NCBI GenBank assembly: GCA_039566865.1
Contig: CM076962.1
Location: 3,590,743 to 3,654,742, forward strand
Length of the DNA stretch: 64,000 bases
Source of the DNA: Aurelia coerulea
Taxonomy: Eukaryota; Cnidaria; Scyphozoa; Semaeostomeae; Ulmaridae
Direction: 5' to 3'
Of the stretch, positions 38,501 through 50,500 are shown piece by piece (within the stretch, counting starts at the first letter, position 1; each line of letters begins with the position of its first letter). The notes under the pieces were generated by a model, which saw only the letters and a program-made list of their open reading frames with translations, was not told the origin of the DNA and searched no databases. A program made the translations under genes and the position numbers.

Positions 38501-41500
38501 GCTTCCGTGAAATTGGTAGCTCTATCCACTGGAAAGCCTTCACGTATGACGAAACACGCAAATCTAAATAGCTGATTTTTCTGCTGACCCTGACAATCTC
38601 TTAGATAACCACGCGCCTCATGAGGCTTCGCAGCTTCTCTCCACTCAAGTCGATCCTTACAAAAGTCGTAATTCTCCGGAGTTTTCGGACGTACATACAA
38701 GCTCCACTGCACAAGGCTCACAGGAATCGGAAATGATGAACCCGGAACTAAAACAGGCAATGTAACGCCGGTATCTTCTGCGACATTTTCCGTCCATACC
38801 TCTACGGGCACATCGAGTTTGTTTGTTATTATCAGCGATGACCGGACTGTTACAACTTTCCGGGCACCTTCGAGAGACACGGCAAACACGAGGCGGATAG
38901 CTTGTGACTTCAAGAGTCGGAGTGCTCCATGTTTTTCTTGCGATGGTGTAACATGTCTGAAGAAATCTCCTACTTTGTCAACGGAAATAGGTGTGCTCGG
39001 CTGCCAGCCTTCTACGTGGACGACTATTTGGTGGACTTTGAGCTTATGTGTACCCTGGAGGAAGAAAAAAAGTTTGTAAAGAGCCACTAAAGTGCGAGAA
39101 ACTACCGGGTTAGTCATGAAAAACGTGGGGTGTTTGCCAATTTTTACTGATGCAATTTACGTTGTAAATTCGTTTCTTCAAAATCTAATACATAGAAGAA
39201 AGGCTAACTTAGATATGAAAATGTGTGCAGCCGAAATCGGTCTTTATATTCCATAATTACGAGCAATATTATTAAAATGGTGTTTCATAAGATTTCTAAA
39301 ACAGGCCTTAAATTTCATTCGTATTCCTGCACAGCATAGGGCTAAAATCTTTCACATCTTTAAAATTCTGTCATTTTTCTTTGAATTGAATGACTTGAAA
39401 GGAGCTTCTTGTACTTTGCAGTAAATCTGCCGTGGAAATTTTTTGATATCTTGATATTTTCAAAATGGCGGCAATTTAATTATTTTTAAAAAATTCATGA
39501 ACAATTTTGAAAAGATTTAAATCATCGTAAATCCTAAACCAATAGCGGAAAAATGATACAACCTTCAAGAAAACCATAGTTTATGAAGGTCTACAACATG
39601 GTGGCAAGCAGAAATCTGTAGCTTTTCTGGTTTAGGATTTAGAAATTTTATGACATCATAGCCTCAAATTTAATAAATGCTGCCATTTTGAAAATAATCA
39701 AGATATCAATAAATTTCCATGGCAGATTTAAGGCAAAAGCCCTAAGTTCCTTTCTAGACTTATGACGATGAGTCTCTTGTTTCCCTGTGCTCTTTGACTT
39801 CTTGATGGCGCTTCAGTCAACAGAGTTTCCTTTTTCCGGTTTCCTTGTTTTGCTGGTCTTTGGGCTGCTGCCTCGGGGTCGGGCTGGCATCGCATTGGTG
39901 TTTGGGGGGCATGTTGCGGATGTTCGATGGGTGTTCCTTCGTTCCGTCGTCCCGTTCCGTCGTCCTGTGTCCCGTGTTTGAGGATAGCCGAGACTTTCTC
40001 TAAAACAGTGTTCCCACTGGCAGCACGAGAAATGCTTTTGATCCAATGCCCTTAGGACTCGCTGAGTACCCCAAATGGTTTGGAAACCTTGTGTTATTAA
40101 TTCTGTTGATATTATCTGTAATTTTCCTTTTTTCTCAGTCGTATCAATGTTATCCTGATTTTCTTTTCAGTTTTCGGTATTGTCGTTTTGTAAGTCGTGC
40201 TAATGGTGGTTTCATTGAGGTATATTGTCCCTTAGGACCAGCGGGAAGATTTCATCATTATGATGCCGGTTGAAATAAATCGATGGCGAGCAACAATAGG
40301 ATGTTTCCGTATATCTATTCAAAAATCCTCTCTCCTGAGCAAAGCCCTTCGGCCGTTTTCGATTCTTTTTCAAGTCGTTAAGCTTTACTGGTTTTGTTGT
40401 TGCTTTATTGCGACTTCGATCCTTGTTCTACCCCTTACATTAATGCAACAATTCTGTGTGATGTACTCTTCTGTGGATACCCAGTCAGGTTTCATGCCCC
40501 GGTTCGCCCGCGTGCATCTCTTTGTGAACATTGTAATATACACGACTGTTGAACTTTTCAAGCGAACCACACCCTTTGTCATTAATCAAGTTCGATACAA
40601 TATTTTTGCACTCAGGAAATTTCTTTTCCTGTATGCATATTTTTACATCGGATGCATAACCTGTGTCACACTTCACACTCAATGGTTGGTTTTCAGCACA
40701 ATTATGCTGAGTGGCGACGTAGAAACTAATCCTGGTCCAGAAACACTTGATTTTTGCTCTTGGAACTTAAATAGTATTTCTGCGCATGACTTCTTACGAG
40801 TTTCTCTTATCGAAGCATATAACTCGGTGTATAACTATGACTTAATTGGGGTTGTAGAAACACATCTTGACAACCACAACGCCGACGAAGAAAGGTTAGC
40901 ACTCAATGGCTACTCGTTTATTAAAGAGAACCATCCACAAAATGTGAAGAGAGGTGGTGTTGGGCTGTACATCAAAGATTCCCTTCCATCAAAAAGACGG
41001 TCTGACCTAGTGACCCTCCCAGAGTGTATTGTGTATGAGATCCAAGTAAATAGGAAAAAATACTTTTTCGCTGTAATCTATAGAAGCCCAAGTCAGGACC
41101 AGAGTGAATTTGATAACTTCACAATTAATTTTGAACTGATGCTATCAAAAATGCATGCTGAAAATCCTTTTTGCGTTATCATTACCGGTGATTTCAACTG
41201 TCGATCAGCTCAGTGGTGGAAAGATGATATTGAAAATAATGAAGGAAAGTATTTTGAGTCGTTAACAACTGATCTAGGCCTTCATCAGTTGATCTCAGAA
41301 CCAACGCATTTCATGGGTGATTCTAGATCCTGTATTGACTTGATCTTTACTGATCAGCCTAACCTCGTTATCGAATCTGGTGTTCATCCGTCACTACACG
41401 AACTATGTCATCACCAAATAGCTTATGGAAAATTATCTGTTTCAAATGTAAAACTACCCCCCTACAAACGCAGGATTTGGTATTATGACAAGGCCGATTT

Positions 41501-44500
41501 TGTCGCCATCACGAAAAGCATTGAAATGTTTCATTGGCAAGAGCACCTTGAAAACATGACATGCCCTAATCAACAAGTTGAACTTCTCAATGAAGTTTTG
41601 CTAAACATTTATACCAATTTTATACCCAACAAAGTTAAAACGATTAGACCTCAGGAAGCACCTTGGATAACCCAGAATGTTAAAAATTTTCTGAGGAAAA
41701 AGAATCATGCTTATAGAAATTTCGTGAGCAGGGGCCAGCCAAATGACAAACTAGAAGGAATACAGAAAATGATATCCAAGGGTAAGAAACTGATTGAGGA
41801 TGCCAAACGAAACTACTTCCTTAAGGCAGGAAATACATTAGCAAACCCCGGGACTTCTTGTAAAACATATTGGTCCCTAATCAACACCGTCCTAAACAAG
41901 GCCAAGATTCCAATAATACCACCTCTTCTTGAGAACGGGATATTTGTAACGGACTTTACTGAAAAGGCACAGTTATTTAATGACTATTTTATACTTCAGT
42001 GTACGACGATTGACACAGGTAGTGAACTTCCACAAGATGCTCCAGCAACTTCTTCTATAATAAGTGATTTTCCCATTTCTGATGAAAAGATTCTGAACAT
42101 CATTAGGTCACTTAATCCTAATAAAGCACATGGCTGGGATGAAATATCTGTTAGAATGATAAAATTAGGTGATGCTGCGTTGGTTATTCCACTTAAAATA
42201 ATATTCAAAAATTGCTTGAGACGTGGTGTATTCCCCGAAATTTGGAAATTTGCAAATGTAGTGCCAGTTCATAAGAAAAATGAAAAAAATGTCAAGGGGA
42301 ACTACCGTCCAATTTCTCTTCTACCAATTTTTGGGAAAGTACTGGAAAAGCTCATGTACGACACTTTGTACTCGCATCTTGTTACAAATGAATTACTTAA
42401 CCCGAATCAGTCTGGTTTTCGTCCCGGTGATTCTACAGTTAATCAATTAATTTCCATAACGCATACGATCTTCAAGGCATTTGACTGCAACCCCCCACTT
42501 GATGTTCGTTCCGTGTATCTTGACATTTCCAAAGCATTCGACAGAGTGTGGCATGGCGGCTTAATTTATAAACTAAAACGATGCGGCGTCTCAGGCGAAC
42601 TTCTTTCCCTTATCAAAAGTTTCCTCAAGGACCGAAAACAGCGGACCGTCCTGAATGGACAGAGTTCAAATTGGGGAGATATTTCAGCAGGAGTGCCTCA
42701 GGGCTCTATTTTAGGACCCTTGTTTTTCCTTATATATATAAACGATCTAACTGCAGGCTTAAAATGCAATGTTAAGCTTTTTGCTGATGATACTTCATTG
42801 TTTACCGTAGTAGAAGACTCAAATATAGCAGCCACTGACATGAACCATGACTTAGAATTGATAAGAAAATGGGCCTATGATTGGAAGATGTCATTTAATC
42901 CAGATCCACAAAAACAAGCTGTGGAATTGGTATTTTCTAAGAAAAAAATTGAAATTCACCATCCAGTAATTCGTTTTAATAACATACCAGTGATGAAAGT
43001 AGAAGAACATAAACATTTAGGAATTATCCTGGACTCAAAGCTTTCTTTTTCCGCTCATATCAAAGCAGCTATATCTAAAACAAGAAAGGGCATTGGCCTG
43101 CTGAAATGTCTCTCCAAGTATCTGCCCAGGCATACTCTTAACGAATTATTTAAGCTCTATGTGCGACCCCACCTAGATTACGGAGATGTTATCTACCATA
43201 TTCCGGCTAAAGTATGTGAATTCAGCGGCAATACCATATTACCAAATTTAATGGAAAAGTTAGAGTCCGTCCAATATTCTGCAGCTCTAGCCGTTACAGG
43301 GGCATGGAGAGGAACATCGCGGGAAAAGCTGTACGCAGAGCTCGGTTGGGAGTCACTAAGTTCCCGAAGGTGGAGTAGACGCCTCACTTTGTTTTACAAA
43401 ATCATGAATAGCCTATCCCCCGCATATACAACGGATCCAATCCCGCAACTTCAACAGTCGCAATATTCTCTTCGCAGACAGGATGTCACTGGGCGAATTC
43501 GGGCAAGGACTGAGAGATTTCAATCTAGCTTCTATCCCAATTGCTTGTCTGAATGGAATGATCTATGTCCAGAGATTAGACTTGCACCAACCATTGCTAT
43601 TTTTAAGAAAAGGCTACTGTCCATAATCCGCCCCCCTGCTAAATGTGTCTTTGGGATTCACGATCCAGTAGGACTATCCTATCTTACTCAACTTAGGGTT
43701 GGTCTTAGCAAATTGAACTTTCACAAGTTCAAGCATAATTTTAGGGATACCATCAACCCAATGTGCCCTACGAACGACGGTATAGAGAATACGGAACACT
43801 TCTTGTTGCTTTGCCCTTCCTTTGAGGTTCAACGCCGAAATCTTCTCGTTCGAGTCTTAGCATTACTACGACCACTTGGATATGTTAATATTCCAAACGA
43901 GGTCTTAACGCAACTTTTATTATATGGTGACAAAGACCTTCCCAATGACGTTAACAAAAATATTCTCGAATTGACTCTAGAATTCATCAAAATAACTGGT
44001 CGATTCGATTAGGACCGCATCATATCTAGTCATACCTCATCCAACCACCAAGTATGTCTTCGTAAAGTGTCTTGTATGTAAAGTTCCGTATGGTTGATTT
44101 ATTTCTTAGCAGAAATTACGTGTATCTTTATGTAATGGGTGGGTCGGGGGGTGTGTTGCCTGCTCGGGGAGTCGTGGCGCGGGAGTCACACATCCGATTC
44201 GTCTAATTCTTTTTCAAATCCTCGACCGAGGCCTGGACAAAATTTTCGTTTAAGCCTCTTTGACACGTCGTTTAAAATCTCTATGAAATTGTGCGAATCG
44301 GTTGGGTGGCTCTTGGGGTGCGGTTTTGCGGGCGGGTGGTACATCTTTCCTGATTCACCCAGTAGTTTTTATTTCTTTCTATATTAGTTACCGCGGGGTT
44401 GTCATAGTCTATTGCTCCCTGTGGTATTATCGTCCTTGTAGTGTTTCGTAGAGTAATTAGTAGGTAGCGTCATTAGTAATTCGTCTTGTGAAAAATTTAT

Positions 44501-47500
44501 AATGGAATATAAAAAAAAAAAAAAAAAAAAAAAAAAAGTCAACAGAGACTCATATTATTACTCTGAAAAAGTTGACCCTATTTAGGCCTAATATGCTGGG
44601 AATCCTAGCATACCAATCAGAATGCGAGATTTGGCGAAGAACAATCAGTTTCGAACCTTCAATTCGATTGACGCAGCTTACTAAATTTGAAGGAAGTTGC
44701 TGCAGCAGGTACTTGAAGATTTCTCTGGTATGTCTTTGTCTTAAAAACATGGAAATTGCAGCATTAATTGACTTATTTTGCACTCACCAGGTAAAGTGAA
44801 CTTTCTTCTTCAGATGAATACCAAGTTTTGTTGATTAAATGTCTGCTTACCGTGGTTTCTATCGCATTTCCCTTCTGAGGAGTGACCGTTGAATAGAGCC
44901 GAAGCAGTCGTTCGATCCAGATTCGATCAATCGAATGCAGAAGATAGGGTCAGGTTTTTCACTGTTTCATTATGAGTCCCTGTGAGCAAGGTACCGCAGG
45001 GATACAAGGGACTCATCGTCATAAGTCTAGTTCCTTTCAAGCCATTTAATTCAAGGAAAACTGTAAAAGAATTTTACACCGACCTTTTTAAAGATTTAAG
45101 CCCTATGTTTTCCTGCACGTGTGCACTTCTTAAACTATGACAAATGTATTGTTTCTCTTCTAACAAATTGAAACAAGCCATGTATTGTGTAAGAGGAAGA
45201 AAGGAAAATCATTTAATGACTTTTTATTCCTTTGGGACGATTGATTTAATTTTCATTGTTAAATATACTTCAAAACTGTGACAAATGTATTGTTTCTCTT
45301 CTAACAAATTGAAACAAGCCGTGTAAGAGGATGAAAGGAAAATCATTTCAATCTATTTTATTCAGCATAGGCTCCAAATCTTTAAAAAGGCTGGTGTAAA
45401 ATTGAGTGACCTATTTCTTTGAACTGAATTACTTCAAAGAAACTTTAGCTATTTCTCTACAATTCTACCGTTGGACTTTTCTGAAATCTTCAATATTTTC
45501 AGAATTAGAATGTTTTTCTTCTTTTTCAAGAATTAAAGAAAATTTTTCAAAAAAACTTAAAACTATCGTAATTTCTAAACTGTTTGACGCAACATGAATT
45601 GGTTTCGAAGAAAACCATAGTTTATGAATGCCTACAATATTGTATCAAGCAAAAGTCTGTCAATGATCTCGTTTATGATCTAGAAATTTGATGACGTCAC
45701 ACCCTCAAATGAGCTGAAATTTAAAATACACTGTAATTTTGAAAGATATTCAAAATTTCAGGAAAGTCCAACGGTAGAATTATAGATAAGTATCTAAAGT
45801 TCCTTTCAAGCCATTCAATCAGAAGAAATAGGTCATTGAATTTTACACCCACCTTTTTACGCCAAGTTAAAGATTTGGAACTTATGCTTTTTTATTCCTT
45901 GCGGACGATTGATTTAAATAAAATTGTTAGGACGCAGAAAATTCCTATACTTGCGATATTTTCATCAAAAAACTACATCAAAAAGTCGCAAATAAATCAG
46001 AAAGAAATGACCGATTTCAAGAAACTAAATTGCTAGAACTAATCCAATCTTGGTTTTGCTCCCTATTCTCTCTTGCCCCCCCCACACCCATCCAGAGATT
46101 TCCTATCCTTAAGGTGTCACTCACTCTACCAAAAAACTAGGGAGCTTGACAAAATCCAGAATCGTTGACTTTATGACTGCGGGATACCACATCAATTAAC
46201 AGTGATTAAGTAGCGTTAAAGTAAAAACAATTCAAGATGCATACATTTCTGAACTTAGAAAGAAATATACCTTGTGTCGCATTTTATCCCTTGATTCAAA
46301 TCTCACAGGCACTTCTTGATCTGGCTGCACTTCCTTCCATGACTGGATATTATTCACGGCGGATATCTTCCGACTACCATCACCTCTGGACTCAGAATTT
46401 CCCACGGCTTTGGCTGGTGATGTAGTCAGGGTTCCAAACCAAAGTGCACATCCTGTTTTGTTTCTTAGCAGGAAAGGCACAAATGGAGCTCTCTTCTTAG
46501 CAAGATACGATTGACCTTGAATTTGTCCGTTTTCATCCGTTTGGGCTGTTTGGTTGTCTTTGAGGTAGTCTTCTGTCCAGGCTGATTTAGTTGAATAGAT
46601 CATTTCTAACAGTGCTGATGTGACGTTTAGGTCCAACCTCTCTGGGGCTGTAAGGTGACAGATACAGGTTGAGAAAATCTGAATCTAAATTTGTTCAAAG
46701 TATGGCGTAGCGTAGCCTGCGTGCAGACTCTCCTGATTCATTTTCAGAGCTGCTTAACAAGGACAGATTTGGTAAGACAATAGCACGAATTGGTTTTGAT
46801 TGACACCGCGCAATTCAAAGCGATTAGCGATCGCAGACAAAGGAAATTCTCTCAACCAGAAATTCAAAACAAACAAAGCCGCAAATGTTTCTCTGAAACC
46901 CAGGTAGCTAGTCCGCTCGTTGTGCAGCCCAGAAATTGTTTTTACGAGCAATCATGAGTGTTTATCGAAAGAAGAAGGATATATCTAAATAAATCAGTAG
47001 AATCTCAGTAGAGTTCTAAATCAGTAGAGTTCTAAATCAGTAGAGTTCTAAATCAGTAGAGTTCTAAATCAGTAGAGTTCTAAATCAGTAGAGTTCTAAA
47101 TCAGTAGAGTTCTAAATCAGTAGAGTTCTAAATCAGTAGAGTTCTAAATCAGTAGAGTTCTAAATCAGTAGAGTTCTAAATCACGACTAAATATGTTTTC
47201 CTCAACCGGTCTGTATATAGCGTTAGAAATCCCTGGGTTCTTAATAAACTGGTTCATGGGTACAATATCTTCACTTCTGAAAAGGAAATGGAACAGCATC
47301 TGCGAGAACCAGGTGCTCCATAAAAGTACAGCTGAACAAATCAGCCCTACTCGCAGCTCATCATCCACTTTCTGGCGCGTCATGCCATATAATACATTAG
47401 AACGATTTTACGAAAGATTATCAATTTTCAGTCATGTCTTGAAAATTCACTGGTGTGAAAATATCCTAGATTTATTGACTAGCATCCGTCAAATGTTAAC

Positions 47501-50500
47501 ATTAATCAATTAATTTATTTTTTCTCTCATTTTCCAGTCTTATCCCTATTTTTCAGTTATCTTTTTTCATTTCTAACGAGAACAGCATAATCGGCTATAT
47601 AAAAAAATCAAGCAAATACCATGCAATTTAACAAGCGTGCGATCTCCCTTCTCCTTGGTTCGGTCTGTCTTTTGCCAATGCACTGTGCATTTCCATGACT
47701 CAATAAACGGCTCCCAACCAGACACATTTCGATTATAATAATCGCCAATAACAGTAGCATGAGATGACCCTTCCCCCGTGTGTTGTAGGTCATGCCATAG
47801 ATAAAGATTGTTCAAGAGGATTTCAATCAGGGGGATATCATTGTTGCCACAATCGTCAATCAAGCAGAAACTAAGTGTGGTGCCAGTTACCTGTAAGCAA
47901 ATAAAACATGTTCTGAATCATACGATGATATGGAGTCCAGACAATTCTAATTTGCTCAGTTAAAGACCCTCAGCTAACCAAGAGGCCTTGCGCGCTGTTG
48001 GTGTCCTATAAAGCACTGCGATAGGACTTTCAATTTATCTGAAAGGCTGATAAGTTAGGCCAGTGTTTGTTTTAAGATTGCTCCTTACATAATGAAAGAA
48101 AAGTAAAGTTAAGCTGGATGCAGATAGCAAACTGGGTCGTCCAACGCCCAGCGGAAAGCAGAGTGCTACATAGACCATTTTGACACTTAGAAAAGGGCCT
48201 GGGGAGAGCAAAATTTTTCTGGTAAATGGCTACCCCACAGTTCAATTTATCGTTGGTGAAAAGCCCTGTGGCAGCCATTTACCAGAAAAATATTGCTCTC
48301 CCCAGATCCTTTTTCTAAATGTCAAAATGGTCTATTCTTGGTGTCCTTCTTCGAGCCTGATAGGAGCACAGTCAACATTTACTGTCACCATTGCTTAGCT
48401 TGTGATTGTATTGTTTCTTATACACAGCACGCAACGCCCAATGGTTTGCAAAGGGTCTTCAAGCGTCGTACCAAATTTCCAAATAAATATTTCCTTATAA
48501 GACCCATGTCAATAAATAGAAATGTCTTGGAGACAGCGATAATAAATGCTGCGTGATCCTGTGAACAGTTTTCCATTGACCTGAAAGGAGAGTTATACTC
48601 TATCAGGCCCATGAAACGCGCAGTGACTTGCGTTGAGCAATGCGTGATGCACCTCCTCCACAGCGCACTGCGCACTTTGCTGTGGAAACAAGATGGAAGT
48701 GAAATTTTTTCGAAGAAGATTTCTTTTTAATTGGAATTTCACAAGGTTAGCACCCCTTGAAAGTTATACAAATTGGTTTATATTTACTTGAAGCTACATT
48801 TTGCCAATTTAACTAATTCTAAACCATTTAACAACATTGACTTGTCAACTATGAATGATCTTCTTCGGCAGTAACTTTGGCCAACGCAATTTTTTTAACA
48901 CAAAAAGAAAGTACTATCTTGAATTCTGGTTTCTTACCACTGTTGCTAAACTCCAATCCAAAAATGTGATGGGCCTGTCCTTCCAAGCAACAGCTTCCAT
49001 CTCGTTTCCACAGTAAAGTTCATGGTGCGCTGCGAAGGAGGTTGCATACCACCTCGCTCGAGCTCTCAATGCGCGTTTCCTCTCCCTAACTTAATCTCCC
49101 TGTACTATACCACGTAACGCAAAAGTTCACTGGGTCACCCGGGGCAGTGGTTTCATTTGTCAGATATTAATTTATACTCTGGATGAGTATCAGACGAAAA
49201 AAGCTCTCAGTCTGTTTCACGATGACTTCACTTTTCAAAGCAATCTTCAAACTTTGTGCCAAAGGAGACTTCGATTTCTTCAACCCATCGTAGCTTGAAG
49301 AAAGATCCATCAGAAATTCTGACAGTTTCTTTGTCGTGCAGTAGCTGTTTCAGCACTGATAGTTTTGAACGGATAAGTATGGTTAATGTTAGGATGTGCT
49401 CTCGCCTCGACTAGACTATGTACCGAGAGAGAGCTCTTCCTCAAAAACTCCTCTCTATACAAATTTACATGTAATCCTATTGTAAATTTGTCATTTACGT
49501 TTTGCCGTCTTTTGTAATTTTGTATTCTAGTTAAATGTATGTATTTTCGAAAGATGCTTGTACAGTAAATCCCCGCATATAAGAACCTACTTTTTTGAGA
49601 GCTCTAGGCTGAAATAGGTTCTTATTTTATAGGTACTAAGCCAAATTTCAAGGTATAATGGTTCTTATTTGAAGAGTACCTTGCGTAGGCCATTTTAGAA
49701 CCTTCGTCAATGATTTTCAGCCCTATTATTTGTTTTGGCAAGGTTATAATTTATCTAATAACCAATACTAAGCTTTCAAACAGCAGGGGAGGAGATTCAA
49801 ACATTAAAAGCCCACTGGGACAAAAATGAACTTAACACTGACAATACAAAATCAACTTTGCTACCCCTGCTATAAGAACATATTTTTCATCAAACTGAAA
49901 CAGGTTCTTAATTACAAGGTGCATAAGTTAGGAAAAACAGCCTGTAGGTTCTTATTTTTTAGGTTCTTATATGCGGGGATTTACTGTATGTAGTGAGGCG
50001 AAAAACCATATCAGACATCAAACCACTTTGGCAGGAAACCAAAAGTAGTTTGATTAGAAATGCGACCCAAAGAGGTGAATCATAGCGGAAGGAGCAGGGT
50101 TTGTGCACCACCCTACGAATCAATATGACTCGTGCATGTCATAAAGCTTTAAAGTACTACGTTTCACGAAAATCATTGAGGTTTCTTCTCATTTGATTCT
50201 CTGCTATTTTGATTTAACGTAAAAGCTCTATTTAGCCCCCCTCTCTTTTAAGCCCCCTCTCTAAAGAAACCCCTCCCCTCTGAGCCAAAATTTTTAATAA
50301 GCCCCCTCTCCTGTTAAGCCCCCCACTTATATCAAATTCCATAGGCTACCAAAGATTTTCCATTTATTTAGCTGAACAAGTTTGCATATTAATTTTGATA
50401 TGATTTGGGATAAAGCTGTGTCGAATTTATGTATTTGAATTGTAACATCGTATGTTGAATCGGCCAAATATGGTGTAAAAGAACTGAAAAGCTAAAGAAA

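Larger units (their letters stand above)
39826..44536 (+). mobile_element. Full-length LINE encoding a 2A-tagged polyprotein
   Basis: Bounded by the 11-bp duplication agtcaacagag (39815-39825 and 44537-44547). Layout: 5' UTR to 40259 with one small ORF, single 1250-aa ORF, 524-bp 3' UTR, and a run of about 27 A. All three features (long A tail, perfect duplication, open ORF) point to a young insertion. It is antisense to VPS13 and sits inside another MITE (39755-45029). Confidence 0.93.
39755..45029. mobile_element. TAGACT-family MITE containing the 2A LINE
   Basis: Ends tagacttatgacgatgagtc and its complement gactcatcgtcataagtcta, flanked by a perfect 9-bp duplication gttcctttc (39746-39754, 45030-45038). 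Without the LINE it is about 553 bp. The right part (44548-45029) has no gene; short open frames there lack any recognisable homology. Confidence 0.85.
39333..45109. mobile_element. AGCATAGG-family MITE, host of two nested insertions
   Basis: Left part 39333-39754, right part 45039-45109. Ends agcatagggct / ccctatg, flanked by a perfect 9-bp duplication ttcctgcac (39324-39332, 45110-45118). Arms are inverted copies (ttgatatcttgatattttca; aaattttatgacatcatagc). Interrupted by the TAGACT element. Non-coding; a 9-bp duplication suggests Mutator-type mobilisation. Confidence 0.85.

Noticed and set aside
46995..47184. CRISPR-like array
   Set aside because: Units of 16 bp are contiguous without spacers, in a eukaryotic intron.
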